DNA from: a virus
Direction: 5' to 3' (one strand)
DNA length: 28,448 nucleotides
Virus record (IMG/VR): IMGVR_UViG_3300048548_000061
Coordinates: 1 to 28,448 of that record
The notes under the pieces were generated by a model. It saw only the letters and a list, made by a program, of their open reading frames with translations. It made no database searches and was not told where the DNA came from. A program made the position numbers and the translations under genes. This document shows, piece by piece, positions 16,540 through 24,113 of this stretch (its first letter is position 1; the number at the start of each line of letters is the position of its first letter).

Positions 16540-18145
16540 AACCTATATGGGTAACCCTAACGTTAAACGTGATGGGGTTCAGCAACAATATACTAAGAAA
16601 GAGTTTCAAGAATACGCAAGGTGTATGAAAGATCCTAGCTATTTTGCTAAGAACTATTGTAAAATTATACACCTTGATAGAGGTCTTGTCAACTTTGAAC
16701 TTTACCCCTATCAGCAAAAGATGTTTAACCATTTTATGGAAAATAGGTTTAGCATCGTGCTTGCTTGTAGACAGTCGGGGAAATCTATTTCTTCGGTTGC
16801 ATATCTTCTTTGGTACGCACTGTTTAGTCCTGAAAAAACTATCGCAATCCTAGCAAACAAAGGCGCTACTGCACAGGAGATGTTGGGTCGTATTCATTTG
16901 ATGTTGGAAAACCTACCGTTCTTTTTACAACCGGGATGCAAGGCTCTTAACAAAAGAAGTATTGAGTTTAGTAATAACAGTCGTATTGTTTCTGCTGCTA
17001 CATCTGGTTCTTCTATTCGTGGTATGTCTGTAAATCTTCTGTACTTGGATGAGTTTGCATTTGTTGAGAAAGCGGCTGACTTCTATACGTCAACTTATCC
17101 TGTTGTATCATCTGGTAAAGACACTCAAATCATTATCACATCCACAGCAAATGGTATCGGTAACATGTATCATAAGTTGTGGGAAGGCGCAATGCAAAAG
17201 GTGAATGAGTTTATACCTTTCAGAGTTGATTGGTGGGATGTTCCCGGTCGTGACGATGAATGGAAAGCAAAGACTATATCAAATACTTCACAACTACAGT
17301 TCGATCAGGAGTTTGGTAACACTTTCTTTGGCACAGGAGATACTCTCATTGCGGCACATGTTCTTTTGGAACAACAGGCAATCCCTCATGTGGAAGTATT
17401 AGAGGGTGGGGATCTTCTTGTATATGAACCGCCGAATAAAAAACGTAACTATGTAATGACTGTTGATGTGTCGAAGGGTAGAGGACAGGACTATTCTACA
17501 TTTAATGTGATCGATATTAGCCAAAGACCTTTTAAACAGGTTGCTGTTTATCGCAATAATACTATCTCTCCAATACTCTACCCTAACATTATATATAAGT
17601 ATGCAACTTTATACAATGAAGCGTATGTTATCGTTGAATCAAATGATCAGGGAACACTAGTTACTAATGGTCTATATCAAGACTTAGAATATGAAAACCT
17701 TCATATGGAATCTGCCATTAAAGCAGATCGTATTGGTGTGGAGATGAATAGAAAAGTCAAGCGTATTGGTTGTTCTGCTATAAAGGACATTATAGAAAAC
17801 GGTAAGTTGAATATAGTTGATCCTCAAACAATCACAGAAATGTCTACTTTTGTTGCAAAGGGAGTTTCTTTCGAAGCATCAGAGGGAAATCATGACGATT
17901 TGATGATGAACCTTGTGATGTTCGGATACTTTGCTGTTGGTAATAACTTTGAAGAGCTTACTGACGTTAATCTAAAAGAAATGATGTTCGAGCAACGTAT
18001 GAAAGAAATCGAAAATGACATAACTCCATTTGGATTTATAGAAGATCATAGCGAAGAAGACAAGTTTGACGAAGCTGTCCTTGAAGGTGATAAGATGAAA
18101 GGATGGAAAGTTAACAAAGATTGGCAATGGAACATCGAGTTTTAA
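16517..18145 (+). CDS. gp17: Large terminase subunit gp17, ATPase-nuclease, 542 aa
   Basis: The DNA-packaging motor. ATPase domain: Walker A CRQSGKS (84-90), Walker B LLYLDEF (174-180) with catalytic Glu179, coupling motif TSTANG (208-213). C-terminal RNase H-like nuclease: Asp317 in MTVDVSKGRGQDYS, Glu374 in VIVESNDQG, and Asp460/Asp461 in NHDDLMMN match the three acidic positions of T4 gp17 (Asp401, Glu458, Asp542). Length is under the 610 aa of T4, as in marine relatives. The start is uncertain: GTG 16517 overlaps gp16 by 23 nt and has only weak GGTAG upstream; ATG 16547 (MGNPNVKR...) would give 532 aa and fits the usual start of marine homologues near 'GNPN'. No frameshift or intein is seen. 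Confidence 0.95.
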   Translation: MTIPQINETYMGNPNVKRDGVQQQYTKKEFQEYARCMKDPSYFAKNYCKIIHLDRGLVNFELYPYQQKMFNHFMENRFSIVLACRQSGKSISSVAYLLWYALFSPEKTIAILANKGATAQEMLGRIHLMLENLPFFLQPGCKALNKRSIEFSNNSRIVSAATSGSSIRGMSVNLLYLDEFAFVEKAADFYTSTYPVVSSGKDTQIIITSTANGIGNMYHKLWEGAMQKVNEFIPFRVDWWDVPGRDDEWKAKTISNTSQLQFDQEFGNTFFGTGDTLIAAHVLLEQQAIPHVEVLEGGDLLVYEPPNKKRNYVMTVDVSKGRGQDYSTFNVIDISQRPFKQVAVYRNNTISPILYPNIIYKYATLYNEAYVIVESNDQGTLVTNGLYQDLEYENLHMESAIKADRIGVEMNRKVKRIGCSAIKDIIENGKLNIVDPQTITEMSTFVAKGVSFEASEGNHDDLMMNLVMFGYFAVGNNFEELTDVNLKEMMFEQRMKEIENDITPFGFIEDHSEEDKFDEAVLEGDKMKGWKVNKDWQWNIEF

Positions 18146-18150
18146 TTTAT

Positions 18151-18158
18151 TATAAATA
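18151..18158 (+). promoter_or_regulatory. T4-type late promoter TATAAATA (gp18-gp19 unit)
   Basis: Exact octamer six bases after the gp17 stop and 64 nt before the gp18 ATG, within a 77-nt gap that is one of the longest in the late block. The extra leader is AT-rich with no clear hairpin. Confidence 0.8.
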
Positions 18159-18222
18159 CAAGTGATTGAATATAACCGTATAATGAAAACATATAATTCG
18201 ATTACTGGAAAAGGAAACAGTC

Positions 18223-19827
18223 ATGGCAATATTTGCTCCATCAGAATCCCCAGCGATTGTCGTTAAGGAAGTTGATCTTACAGGCGGTGTGCCTAACGTA
18301 CAGACAACTACTGGCGCATTTGCGGGGAAATTTCGTTGGGGGCCAATCGAAGAGGCAGTACTAATAGACAATGAAGCAAGTCTTGCCGCTACCTTCGGTG
18401 CTCCTGATGATGCGCATACCGTAGATTTTCACACTGCGGCAGGTTTTTTAAAATTCTCAAATGCTTTACAAGTAGTTCGTGTCGCTGATTCAGACGCACG
18501 GAACGCTGCTGATTCAGATGCCACACATCTGATCAAAAACGACACAGCATTTGACAACAAGACAGGTCTTGGCGGCACATTTTATGCAAGAAATGCAGGT
18601 GCTCTTGGTAGCTCACTTCAAGTTGTTTGGTCTAACGATAGTAACTGGGGAAATTGGAATGATGCGTATAAAGCACAGTTTGACGCAACTCCTGCAGGAA
18701 ATGAGCGTCACCTTCTTGTTCTTGACGAAGATGGCACAATCACAGGAACAGCAGGAACTGTTCTAGAAAGATATCCATTCGTATCAAAGGATAGTGCTGC
18801 TATCAAAGCAAATGGTACTTCTAACTACATGAAGAATGTCATCAACAGACAATCTGAGTGGATATATGCTACTACACACGTAGATAGCACAGGTTCAATG
18901 TCTTTGGCAAATGGATCTGATGGCACTACAGCATCAACTTCTGCATATCAAGCAGGATTTGATCAGTTTGAAGATAAAGACACTATCGAAGTGGACTTCT
19001 TGATTGCACCAGGACAAGCGACTGCATCGGATCAGGATACATTGGTTGATGATCTTATTGTAATAGCAGGTACAACTCGTAAGGATTGTGTTGTTGTAAC
19101 ATCACCTGCATCAGCCTCAGTCGTAGGTAATGATGATCCTGTTACAGATACTGTTACGGACGTTGCCGATTACACATACAGTTCATATGCCTTTGTCGAT
19201 AACAACTGGTTGAAAGTATACGACAAATATAACGACAAGTACATCCATACACCTGCAGCAGGTCAAACAGCAGGTATCATGGCAGCTTCAGATGCAAACT
19301 CTGCACCATGGTTCTCACCTGCAGGTTCTCGTAGAGGTCAGTACTTGGGCGTAACAAGCCTAGCTTATACTCCAACTAAAGCTCAAAGAGACACACTATA
19401 TAAAGCAGGTATCAACCCGATTGCTAACTTACCGGGCCAAGGTATCTTATTGTATGGTGACAAAACACACATGAACAGACCATCAGCATTTGATCGTATC
19501 AATGTTCGTAGGTTGTTTAACGTTGTCGAAAGAGCGATTGCACTAGCAGCAAGAAACACTTTGTTCGAACTCAACGATGAGTTCACAAGAGCGGAGTTCG
19601 TTAACATCGTAGAACCATTCCTGAGAGAAATCAAAGGACGTAGAGGTATTACAGACTTTAGGGTTGTGTGCGATGAAACAAACAATACTGCTGCAGTAAT
19701 AGATAGAAACGAGTTTATTGCGAACATCTTCATCAAGCCAGCACGTTCTATCAACTACATCACTCTTAACTTTGTAGCTGTAAGATCTGGCGTTGACTTT
19801 GAAGAAGTCGCCGGACTATCGGTATAA
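18223..19827 (+). CDS. gp18: Tail sheath protein gp18, 534 aa
   Basis: The contractile sheath subunit. N-terminal SPAIVVKEVDLTGGVPNVQTTTGAFAGKFRWGPIEEAVLIDNEASLAATFGAP and the C-terminal half (PAGSRRGQYLGVTSLAYTPT, RDTLYKAGINPIANLPGQGILLYGDKTH, RPSAFDRINVRRLFNVVERAI, LNDEFTRAEFVN, GRRGITDFRVVCDETNNT) are unmistakable sheath segments. It is shorter than T4 gp18 (659 aa), mostly through smaller outer domains, as in marine relatives. Two DSD tripeptides occur close together (residues 89-91 and 97-99) in an apparent surface insertion. AAGGAAA precedes the ATG. It is co-transcribed with gp19, 14 nt downstream. Confidence 0.95.
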   Translation: MAIFAPSESPAIVVKEVDLTGGVPNVQTTTGAFAGKFRWGPIEEAVLIDNEASLAATFGAPDDAHTVDFHTAAGFLKFSNALQVVRVADSDARNAADSDATHLIKNDTAFDNKTGLGGTFYARNAGALGSSLQVVWSNDSNWGNWNDAYKAQFDATPAGNERHLLVLDEDGTITGTAGTVLERYPFVSKDSAAIKANGTSNYMKNVINRQSEWIYATTHVDSTGSMSLANGSDGTTASTSAYQAGFDQFEDKDTIEVDFLIAPGQATASDQDTLVDDLIVIAGTTRKDCVVVTSPASASVVGNDDPVTDTVTDVADYTYSSYAFVDNNWLKVYDKYNDKYIHTPAAGQTAGIMAASDANSAPWFSPAGSRRGQYLGVTSLAYTPTKAQRDTLYKAGINPIANLPGQGILLYGDKTHMNRPSAFDRINVRRLFNVVERAIALAARNTLFELNDEFTRAEFVNIVEPFLREIKGRRGITDFRVVCDETNNTAAVIDRNEFIANIFIKPARSINYITLNFVAVRSGVDFEEVAGLSV

Positions 19828-19841
19828 AGGGGAGATAGAAA

Positions 19842-20369
19842 ATGGCAGTACTAGGCGTAGATGATTTTAAAGCCAAGTTGCGTGGCGGTGGAGCGAGACC
19901 AAATCTCTTCAAAGCTACGATTAACTTTCCGGGCTATGCAAACGGAGATGTAGAACTTACATCTTTCTTGTGTGAAGCAGCACAACTTCCTGCTTCCACT
20001 ATGGGTACAATCATTGTACCATTTCGTGGTAGACAGTTAAAGATGGCAGGAGACCGTACATTCGAAACGTGGTCACCTACTATCATTAACGACACTGACT
20101 TTAATGTTCGTAACGCTATGGAACGTTGGATGAACGGTATGAATGCACATAGTGCAAATACTGGTCTAACAAACCCTGTAGATTACGAAGCAGACCTTGT
20201 TGTCGATCAACTCGACAAAGACGGGTCTACATTGAAGTCTTATAACTTTCGTGGGTGTTTCCCAACAGCAGTATCAGCAATCGATCTGAACTATGCTTCA
20301 GAAAATGAGATTGAAAGGTTCACTGTTGAATTCCAAATGCAATATTGGGAAGCAGCGACTACTTCTTAA
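19842..20369 (+). CDS. gp19: Tail tube protein gp19, 175 aa
   Basis: Inner tube subunit. Shows gp19 features: N-terminal DDFKAKLRGGGARPNLFKATINFPGY, SFLCEAAQLPASTMGTIIVPFRGRQLKMAGDRTFETWSPTIINDTDFNVRNAMERWMN, and a C-terminal GCFPTAVSAIDLNYASENEIERFTVEFQMQYWE. Length (T4: 163 aa) and position right after gp18 agree. AAAGGGGAGATAG lies before ATG, a strong ribosome site fitting a highly expressed protein. The gene ends inside a small inverted repeat (20358-20375). Confidence 0.95.
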   Translation: MAVLGVDDFKAKLRGGGARPNLFKATINFPGYANGDVELTSFLCEAAQLPASTMGTIIVPFRGRQLKMAGDRTFETWSPTIINDTDFNVRNAMERWMNGMNAHSANTGLTNPVDYEADLVVDQLDKDGSTLKSYNFRGCFPTAVSAIDLNYASENEIERFTVEFQMQYWEAATTS

Positions 20370-20375
20370 AGTAGT
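20358..20375 (+). other. Short inverted repeat at the end of gp19
   Basis: ACTACTT (20358-20364) and AAGTAGT (20369-20375) can pair as a 7-bp stem with a 4-nt loop. No T-run follows, so it does not look like an ordinary intrinsic terminator; its last base is the first base of the late promoter octamer. Confidence 0.4.
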
Positions 20376-20382
20376 ATAAATA
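20375..20382 (+). promoter_or_regulatory. T4-type late promoter TATAAATA (gp20 unit)
   Basis: Exact octamer just after gp19 and 52 nt before the portal ATG. T4 spacing places the RNA start at about 20388, two or three bases before a stable hairpin. Confidence 0.8.
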
Positions 20383-20389
20383 AAAGTTA

Positions 20390-20412
20390 AGGTGGGCTGT
20401 GGTGGCCCACCT
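20390..20412 (+). other. Stable hairpin at the predicted 5' end of the portal mRNA
   Basis: Perfect 8-bp GC-rich stem, AGGTGGGC (20390-20397) with GCCCACCT (20405-20412), and a 7-nt loop. No T-run follows, so a terminator for gp19 is unlikely. It ends 22 nt before the portal ATG and begins almost at the predicted start of transcripts from 20375. It may stabilise the mRNA 5' end or act as a processing signal (inference). Confidence 0.7.
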
Positions 20413-20434
20413 ACCTCTAATATTAGGATTTAAT

Positions 20435-21949
20435 ATGGCTGAGAACAACGGCGTTACATTATTTGGTTTTGAAATAAAACGTAAAAAAGATACTTCTCAA
20501 GAGAAGTTACAATCTATTGTGCCACCCACAGATCAGGATGGTGCAGGATACGTTACTGCTGCAGGTGCTCATTATGGTACTTACGTAAACCTTGGTGGTG
20601 AAGACCACGCTAAAGATAACTTACAGAACATTAGACAATATCGTGCAGTTGCCACTCATCCTGAGGTAGACGCAGCCATTGAGGATATTGTAAACGAATC
20701 TGTTATTTCGGGTGAAGGCGAAAGCTCAATATCCTTGACGATGGATAAGGTTGAGGGTTTAAGCGAGTCACTTAAGAAACAAATCAATGAAGAGTTTGAC
20801 AACGTTGTTTCTATGCTAAACTTTAACGATTTAGGTCATGATATTTTCAGACGTTGGTATGTCGATGGTCGTATCTATCATCACTTGGTTGTTGATGAGA
20901 AGAACCTAAAGCTAGGTATTCAGGAGATCAGACCTGTTGATGCGACAAAGATTCGCAAAGTAAAAGAAGTAAAGAAGAAAAAAGATCCTGTAACTGGTGC
21001 AAGTCTTATTGATAATGTCAATGAGTTCTACATCTATCAGGAGAAACCGGGCGGTACTAATCAGGGTGTAAAGCTTTCTACAGACTCTGTTAGTTATGTC
21101 ACATCAGGTCTTTTGGATGTTGACCGTAAGCGTGTCGTTTCTCACTTACATAAAGCACTAAAGCCGATTAACCAGTTGCGTATGATGGAAGACTCGCTAG
21201 TTATTTACAGACTAGCTAGAGCACCTGAGAGACGTATCTTCTACATTGATGTTGGTAACTTACCAAGAGGTAAGGCAGAAACGTACATGAAAGATATCAT
21301 GGCACGTTATCGCAACAAACTTGTCTATGATGCAGACACAGGTAAGATCAGAGATGATCGTAAGCACATGTCAATGCTTGAAGACTTTTGGTTGCCACGT
21401 AGAGAAGGTGGTAGAGGTACAGAGATCTCTACATTGCCTGGTGGTGAAAACCTTGGACAGATTGATGATATTATCTACTTTCAAAAGAGATTATACCGTT
21501 CACTGAATGTACCTATCAATAGATTAGAGCAAGAGGCACAGTTCTCTCTTGGCAGATCTACAGAAATCTCTAGAGATGAAGTCAAGTTTCAGAAGTTTGT
21601 CGATAGACTTCGTAATAGATTTGGAATGCTATTCACAGAGATCCTTAAGAAACAGTTGATCATGAAGGGATTAATCACTGAAGAAGATTGGAATCAATGG
21701 AAGAACGATATTGCGATTGACTATATAAGGGATAACCACTTTACAGAACTTAAAGATGCTGAGTTACTTGCAAACAGATTACAAACTCTTGATCAAGTAC
21801 AACAGTATGTCGGAGAGTTCTTCTCTAAAGAGTATGTCATGAAAAACATTCTGATGTTGGATGATGATGGTATGAAACAAATGAAAGATCAGATTGCACA
21901 AGAAACGCAAGCTGGAGAGATAAACAATGATGAGGATGAAGACCAATGA
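20435..21949 (+). CDS. gp20: Portal vertex protein gp20, 504 aa
   Basis: The dodecameric portal through which DNA is packaged. The start is ATG 20435 with TTAGGATTT just upstream; an in-frame GTG at 20399 would begin inside the leader hairpin and is rejected. Typical gp20 segments: IRQYRAVATHPEVDAAIEDIVNESV, FNDLGHDIFRRWYVDGRIYHHLVVD, IQEIRPVDATKIRKV, APERRIFYIDVGNLPRGKAETYMKDIMARYRNKLVYDADTG, LPGGENLGQIDDIIYFQKRLYRSLNVPINRL, FSLGRSTEISRDEVKFQKFVDRLR. Length is close to T4 gp20 (524 aa). The C-terminus ends in an acidic NNDEDEDQ and overlaps the next ATG by four bases. Confidence 0.95.
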   Translation: MAENNGVTLFGFEIKRKKDTSQEKLQSIVPPTDQDGAGYVTAAGAHYGTYVNLGGEDHAKDNLQNIRQYRAVATHPEVDAAIEDIVNESVISGEGESSISLTMDKVEGLSESLKKQINEEFDNVVSMLNFNDLGHDIFRRWYVDGRIYHHLVVDEKNLKLGIQEIRPVDATKIRKVKEVKKKKDPVTGASLIDNVNEFYIYQEKPGGTNQGVKLSTDSVSYVTSGLLDVDRKRVVSHLHKALKPINQLRMMEDSLVIYRLARAPERRIFYIDVGNLPRGKAETYMKDIMARYRNKLVYDADTGKIRDDRKHMSMLEDFWLPRREGGRGTEISTLPGGENLGQIDDIIYFQKRLYRSLNVPINRLEQEAQFSLGRSTEISRDEVKFQKFVDRLRNRFGMLFTEILKKQLIMKGLITEEDWNQWKNDIAIDYIRDNHFTELKDAELLANRLQTLDQVQQYVGEFFSKEYVMKNILMLDDDGMKQMKDQIAQETQAGEINNDEDEDQ

Positions 21950-22218
21950 GTGAACCGCAAATGAGTCCAGACACAAAACTACACGATTTTATTGACGCTG
22001 TTGTAGATAAAGATTTTTCTAAAGCTGCGCCAACATTTCATGAACTTTTAGCAGATAAAATGTCTGATGCACTTGACCAAGAAAAGGTTGCAGTAGCAGA
22101 TCAGATGTTCAATGGTGCAGAAGCTGAGTTGGACGAAGATGATCCTTCAGAGGAAGAAGTCGAAGCCGCACTAGATGAGCTAGAAGATGATACAGAAGAA
22201 GATGAAGAAGAACAATAG
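21946..22218 (+). CDS. gp67: Acidic prohead core protein, gp67-like, 90 aa
   Basis: Starts at an ATGA overlap with the portal stop. Residues 1-55 form a helical domain (TKLHDFIDAVVDKDFSKAAPTFHELLADKMSDALDQEKVAVADQMF), and 58-90 are almost wholly Asp/Glu with Ala and Ser. Position between gp20 and gp21 and the acidic C-terminus fit T4 gp67, an internal scaffold component degraded by the gp21 protease; several L-x-E tripeptides (ALDELE) could be protease sites. Identity rests mainly on synteny and composition. Confidence 0.75.
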   Translation: MSEPQMSPDTKLHDFIDAVVDKDFSKAAPTFHELLADKMSDALDQEKVAVADQMFNGAEAELDEDDPSEEEVEAALDELEDDTEEDEEEQ

Positions 22219-22238
22219 TATACCAAAAATCTTTTTAG

Positions 22239-22246
22239 TATAAATA
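22239..22246 (+). promoter_or_regulatory. T4-type late promoter TATAAATA (gp68-like to gp23 unit)
   Basis: Exact octamer in the 45-nt gap after the gp67-like gene, 17 nt before the next ATG; predicted start near A22252. It is the nearest recognisable promoter upstream of the major capsid gene (about 1.9 kb away), since no copy lies in the gaps before gp21, gp22 or gp23. Confidence 0.78.
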
Positions 22247-22263
22247 AAAGAAAAATAAAGAAC

Positions 22264-22479
22264 ATGACAAAAACATTTAAAGATATTAGAGAACTTGCAG
22301 GAAGAAAGCCTTCTGGAAATACAATCTTGGATACTAAGATTGATCGTATTCCTGTAAAGATCACTAAGGAAAAGAATGGATTTGTTGTGTACATCGATGG
22401 TGATAGACTAGATAGCTATAAGTCTCAGAAAGAAGCTGAGAAGATGGCTAAAGAGTTTGTCAAGCAATATAAAGGTTAA
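22264..22479 (+). CDS. Small conserved prohead-region protein (gp68 position), 71 aa
   Basis: A compact basic protein: FKDIRELAGRKPSGNTILDTKIDRIPVKITKEKNGFVVYIDGDRLDSYKSQKEAEKMAKEFVKQYKG. The middle looks like a beta hairpin pair (IPVKITKEKNGFVVYIDGDRL) and the end an amphipathic helix with Lys-rich surface. It occupies the place of T4 gene 68 (prohead core), and marine relatives have a similar small protein there; sequence similarity to T4 gp68 itself is not evident to me. No strong Shine-Dalgarno is seen (AATAAAGAAC). The gp21 ATG follows four bases after its stop. Confidence 0.65.
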   Translation: MTKTFKDIRELAGRKPSGNTILDTKIDRIPVKITKEKNGFVVYIDGDRLDSYKSQKEAEKMAKEFVKQYKG

Positions 22480-22483
22480 CTAG

Positions 22484-23140
22484 ATGAAGCTTATCACAGA
22501 ATACACTGAAACAAATGTTCAGTGCATCGTAGAGAAAAAAGAAGATGGATCTAAATCACATGTGATTGAGGGGGTCTTCATGCAAGCCGAATCTAAGAAT
22601 AGAAACGGACGTGTCTACCCAAAGCCTATTATGGAAAAGGCTGTAGATAAATATGTTTCAGAACAAGTTTCCAAGAACAGAGCGGTGGGCGAGTTAAATC
22701 ACCCTGATGGACCAACTGTTAACTTGGATAAAGTATCTCACAAGATCACAGAACTTTCTTGGAAGGGAAATGATGTTGTGGGTAAGGCACAGATACTGGA
22801 TACTCCTATGGGTAATATTGTAAAAGGTTTACTAGAAGGTGGTGTTCAACTAGGTGTCTCGACTCGTGGTATGGGTAGCCTTGAGCAACGTAACGGAACT
22901 ATGTACGTCAAAGATGACTTTATGCTTAATACGGTTGATATCGTACAAGATCCATCTGCACCGAATGCTTTTGTTAATGGAATAATGGAAGGTGTTGAGT
23001 GGGTCTGGAATAATGGCATCATTGAAGCTCAAGAAATTGAAAGAATAGAGACTGAAATCAAACGTGCTCCACGTGCGGATCTTTATGAGACGCAGGTTCG
23101 TGAGTATAAAAATTTCCTCTCGTTATTGAAACAAACATGA
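22484..23140 (+). CDS. gp21: Prohead maturation protease gp21, 218 aa
   Basis: Serine protease of the herpesvirus-like prohead protease group (clan SH). Recognisable motifs: EGVFMQAESKNRNGRVYPKPIMEKAV (29-54), GELNHPDGPTVNLDKVSH (69-86) containing His73, and GVSTRGMGS (124-132) containing Ser126, the expected catalytic pair; NTVDIVQDPSAPNA (149-162) supplies a likely acidic partner. It cleaves scaffold and the N-termini of capsid proteins, usually after (L/I)-x-Glu. Length matches T4 gp21 (212 aa). Its stop lies inside the leader of gp22. Confidence 0.93.
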   Translation: MKLITEYTETNVQCIVEKKEDGSKSHVIEGVFMQAESKNRNGRVYPKPIMEKAVDKYVSEQVSKNRAVGELNHPDGPTVNLDKVSHKITELSWKGNDVVGKAQILDTPMGNIVKGLLEGGVQLGVSTRGMGSLEQRNGTMYVKDDFMLNTVDIVQDPSAPNAFVNGIMEGVEWVWNNGIIEAQEIERIETEIKRAPRADLYETQVREYKNFLSLLKQT

Positions 23141-23141
23141 T

Positions 23142-23148
23142 TAAGGAG
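23142..23148 (+). promoter_or_regulatory. Ribosome binding site that fixes the gp22 start
   Basis: TAAGGAG lies 6 nt before ATG 23155. An in-frame ATG at 23137 precedes this site and has no Shine-Dalgarno of its own, so the later start is preferred. Confidence 0.8.
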
Positions 23149-23154
23149 TCAAAC

Positions 23155-24096
23155 ATGACTGATCAAATCGAAGAGCAGGATGTGGAACTTCTAGACGAGA
23201 TGGAAGTCGAAGAAGCACACGATCCTAAGAATGCTGAAGCTCAGTCGCTTGCTGCTAATGATGCAGCAGAGACTAAAGCACCTGCAGCTAAAAAGCGTAA
23301 AGGTGATAAGAGTAACAGCGAACCAATGCAAAAGGGTTCTGCAACACCAATGAAAGCGGAGTCAGTAGAGATTGATGGAGATTTTAGTGAAGACTTAAAT
23401 GCTCTTGTTGAATCTGAGGCAACACTCAGCGATGAGTTTAAAGCCAAAACTGCAGTAATCTTTGAAGCAGCGGTAAAGTCAAAAATCTCAGAAGAGATCA
23501 ACCGTTTGGAAACTGAATATCAAGAACAACTTGATGAAGAAATTCAGTCAACAAAAGCTGATCTTGTTGAGAAAGTAGACAGCTACCTCAACTATGTGGT
23601 TGAAAATTGGATGGAAGAAAACAAACTTGCGATTCAATCTGGACTTCGTTCAGAAATCGCAGAAGGTTTCATGGATAAGTTGAAAGACTTGTTTGTAGAA
23701 TCTTATGTTGAAGTTCCTGAGTCCAAAGTTGACCTAGTAGACGAACTGGCAACAGCTAACGAAGAACTAGAAGAACAGTACAACGAAGCCGTTGCTAAAG
23801 CTATGACAATCCAAGAAGAGCTAGTATCTTACAAGCGTGATGCGATTATTCGTGAAGCGTCAAAAGACCTAGCAGAAACTCAGGTTGAAAAGCTTGCCAA
23901 ACTAGCAGAATCTGTAGATTTTGATGACGCAGAGTCATTCGCCTCTAAGGTGTTGACACTGAAAGAATCATACTTCTCACAGAAGACCGCTACATCTGTT
24001 ATCGCAGAAGAGTCAGAAGATGACACAGCCGATGAAGCTGTAGAAACTTCAGCGATGATGGAGCAATATTTACAAGCCCTAAGAAAAACTAAATAA
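23155..24096 (+). CDS. gp22: Prohead core scaffold protein gp22, 313 aa
   Basis: Highly acidic, almost entirely helical protein directly before the major capsid gene. The N-terminal 65 residues are disordered-looking (Glu/Asp then a basic APAAKKRKGDKS tract). Residues about 95-235 form long coiled-coil helices (INRLETEYQEQLDEEIQSTKADLVEKVDSYLNYVVENWMEENKLAIQSGLRSEIAEGFMDKLKDLF contains the conserved 'YLNYVVENWMEENKLAIESGLR'-type core of gp22). The C-terminal end (SAMMEQYLQALRKTK) matches the usual gp22 terminus that binds the shell. It forms the inner scaffold and is degraded by gp21; L-x-E tripeptides are frequent. The upstream in-frame ATG at 23137 would add six residues. Confidence 0.92.
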   Translation: MTDQIEEQDVELLDEMEVEEAHDPKNAEAQSLAANDAAETKAPAAKKRKGDKSNSEPMQKGSATPMKAESVEIDGDFSEDLNALVESEATLSDEFKAKTAVIFEAAVKSKISEEINRLETEYQEQLDEEIQSTKADLVEKVDSYLNYVVENWMEENKLAIQSGLRSEIAEGFMDKLKDLFVESYVEVPESKVDLVDELATANEELEEQYNEAVAKAMTIQEELVSYKRDAIIREASKDLAETQVEKLAKLAESVDFDDAESFASKVLTLKESYFSQKTATSVIAEESEDDTADEAVETSAMMEQYLQALRKTK

Positions 24097-24098
24097 GT

Positions 24099-24106
24099 TA
24101 AGGAGA
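24099..24106 (+). promoter_or_regulatory. Near-consensus ribosome binding site of gp23
   Basis: TAAGGAGA with a 7-nt spacer to ATG 24114, among the best Shine-Dalgarno matches in the window, fitting the most abundant virion protein. No late promoter octamer lies in this gap. Confidence 0.8.
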
Positions 24107-24113
24107 TCCAATT

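Noticed and set aside
16445-16732. Minus-strand open frame across the gp16/gp17 junction
   Set aside because: It overlaps two strongly supported genes, and has no ribosome site or recognisable protein features.
18179-18184. TATAAT before gp18, a possible host-type -10
   Set aside because: The region 17 nt upstream (ATACAA) is no -35, and the exact late octamer at 18151 explains expression of this late gene.
20399-20434. In-frame GTG 36 nt upstream as the portal start
   Set aside because: It lies within the loop of the leader hairpin, has no ribosome site, and would add a hydrophobic dozen residues (VAHLPLILGFN) not expected in gp20; ATG 20435 has AGGA upstream.
22101-22394. Minus-strand open frame with a poly-Ser stretch
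   Set aside because: It is the antisense of the Asp/Glu-rich tail of the gp67-like gene (GAA/GAT read as TTC/ATC or TCT/TCA) and runs across two well-supported plus-strand genes and a promoter.
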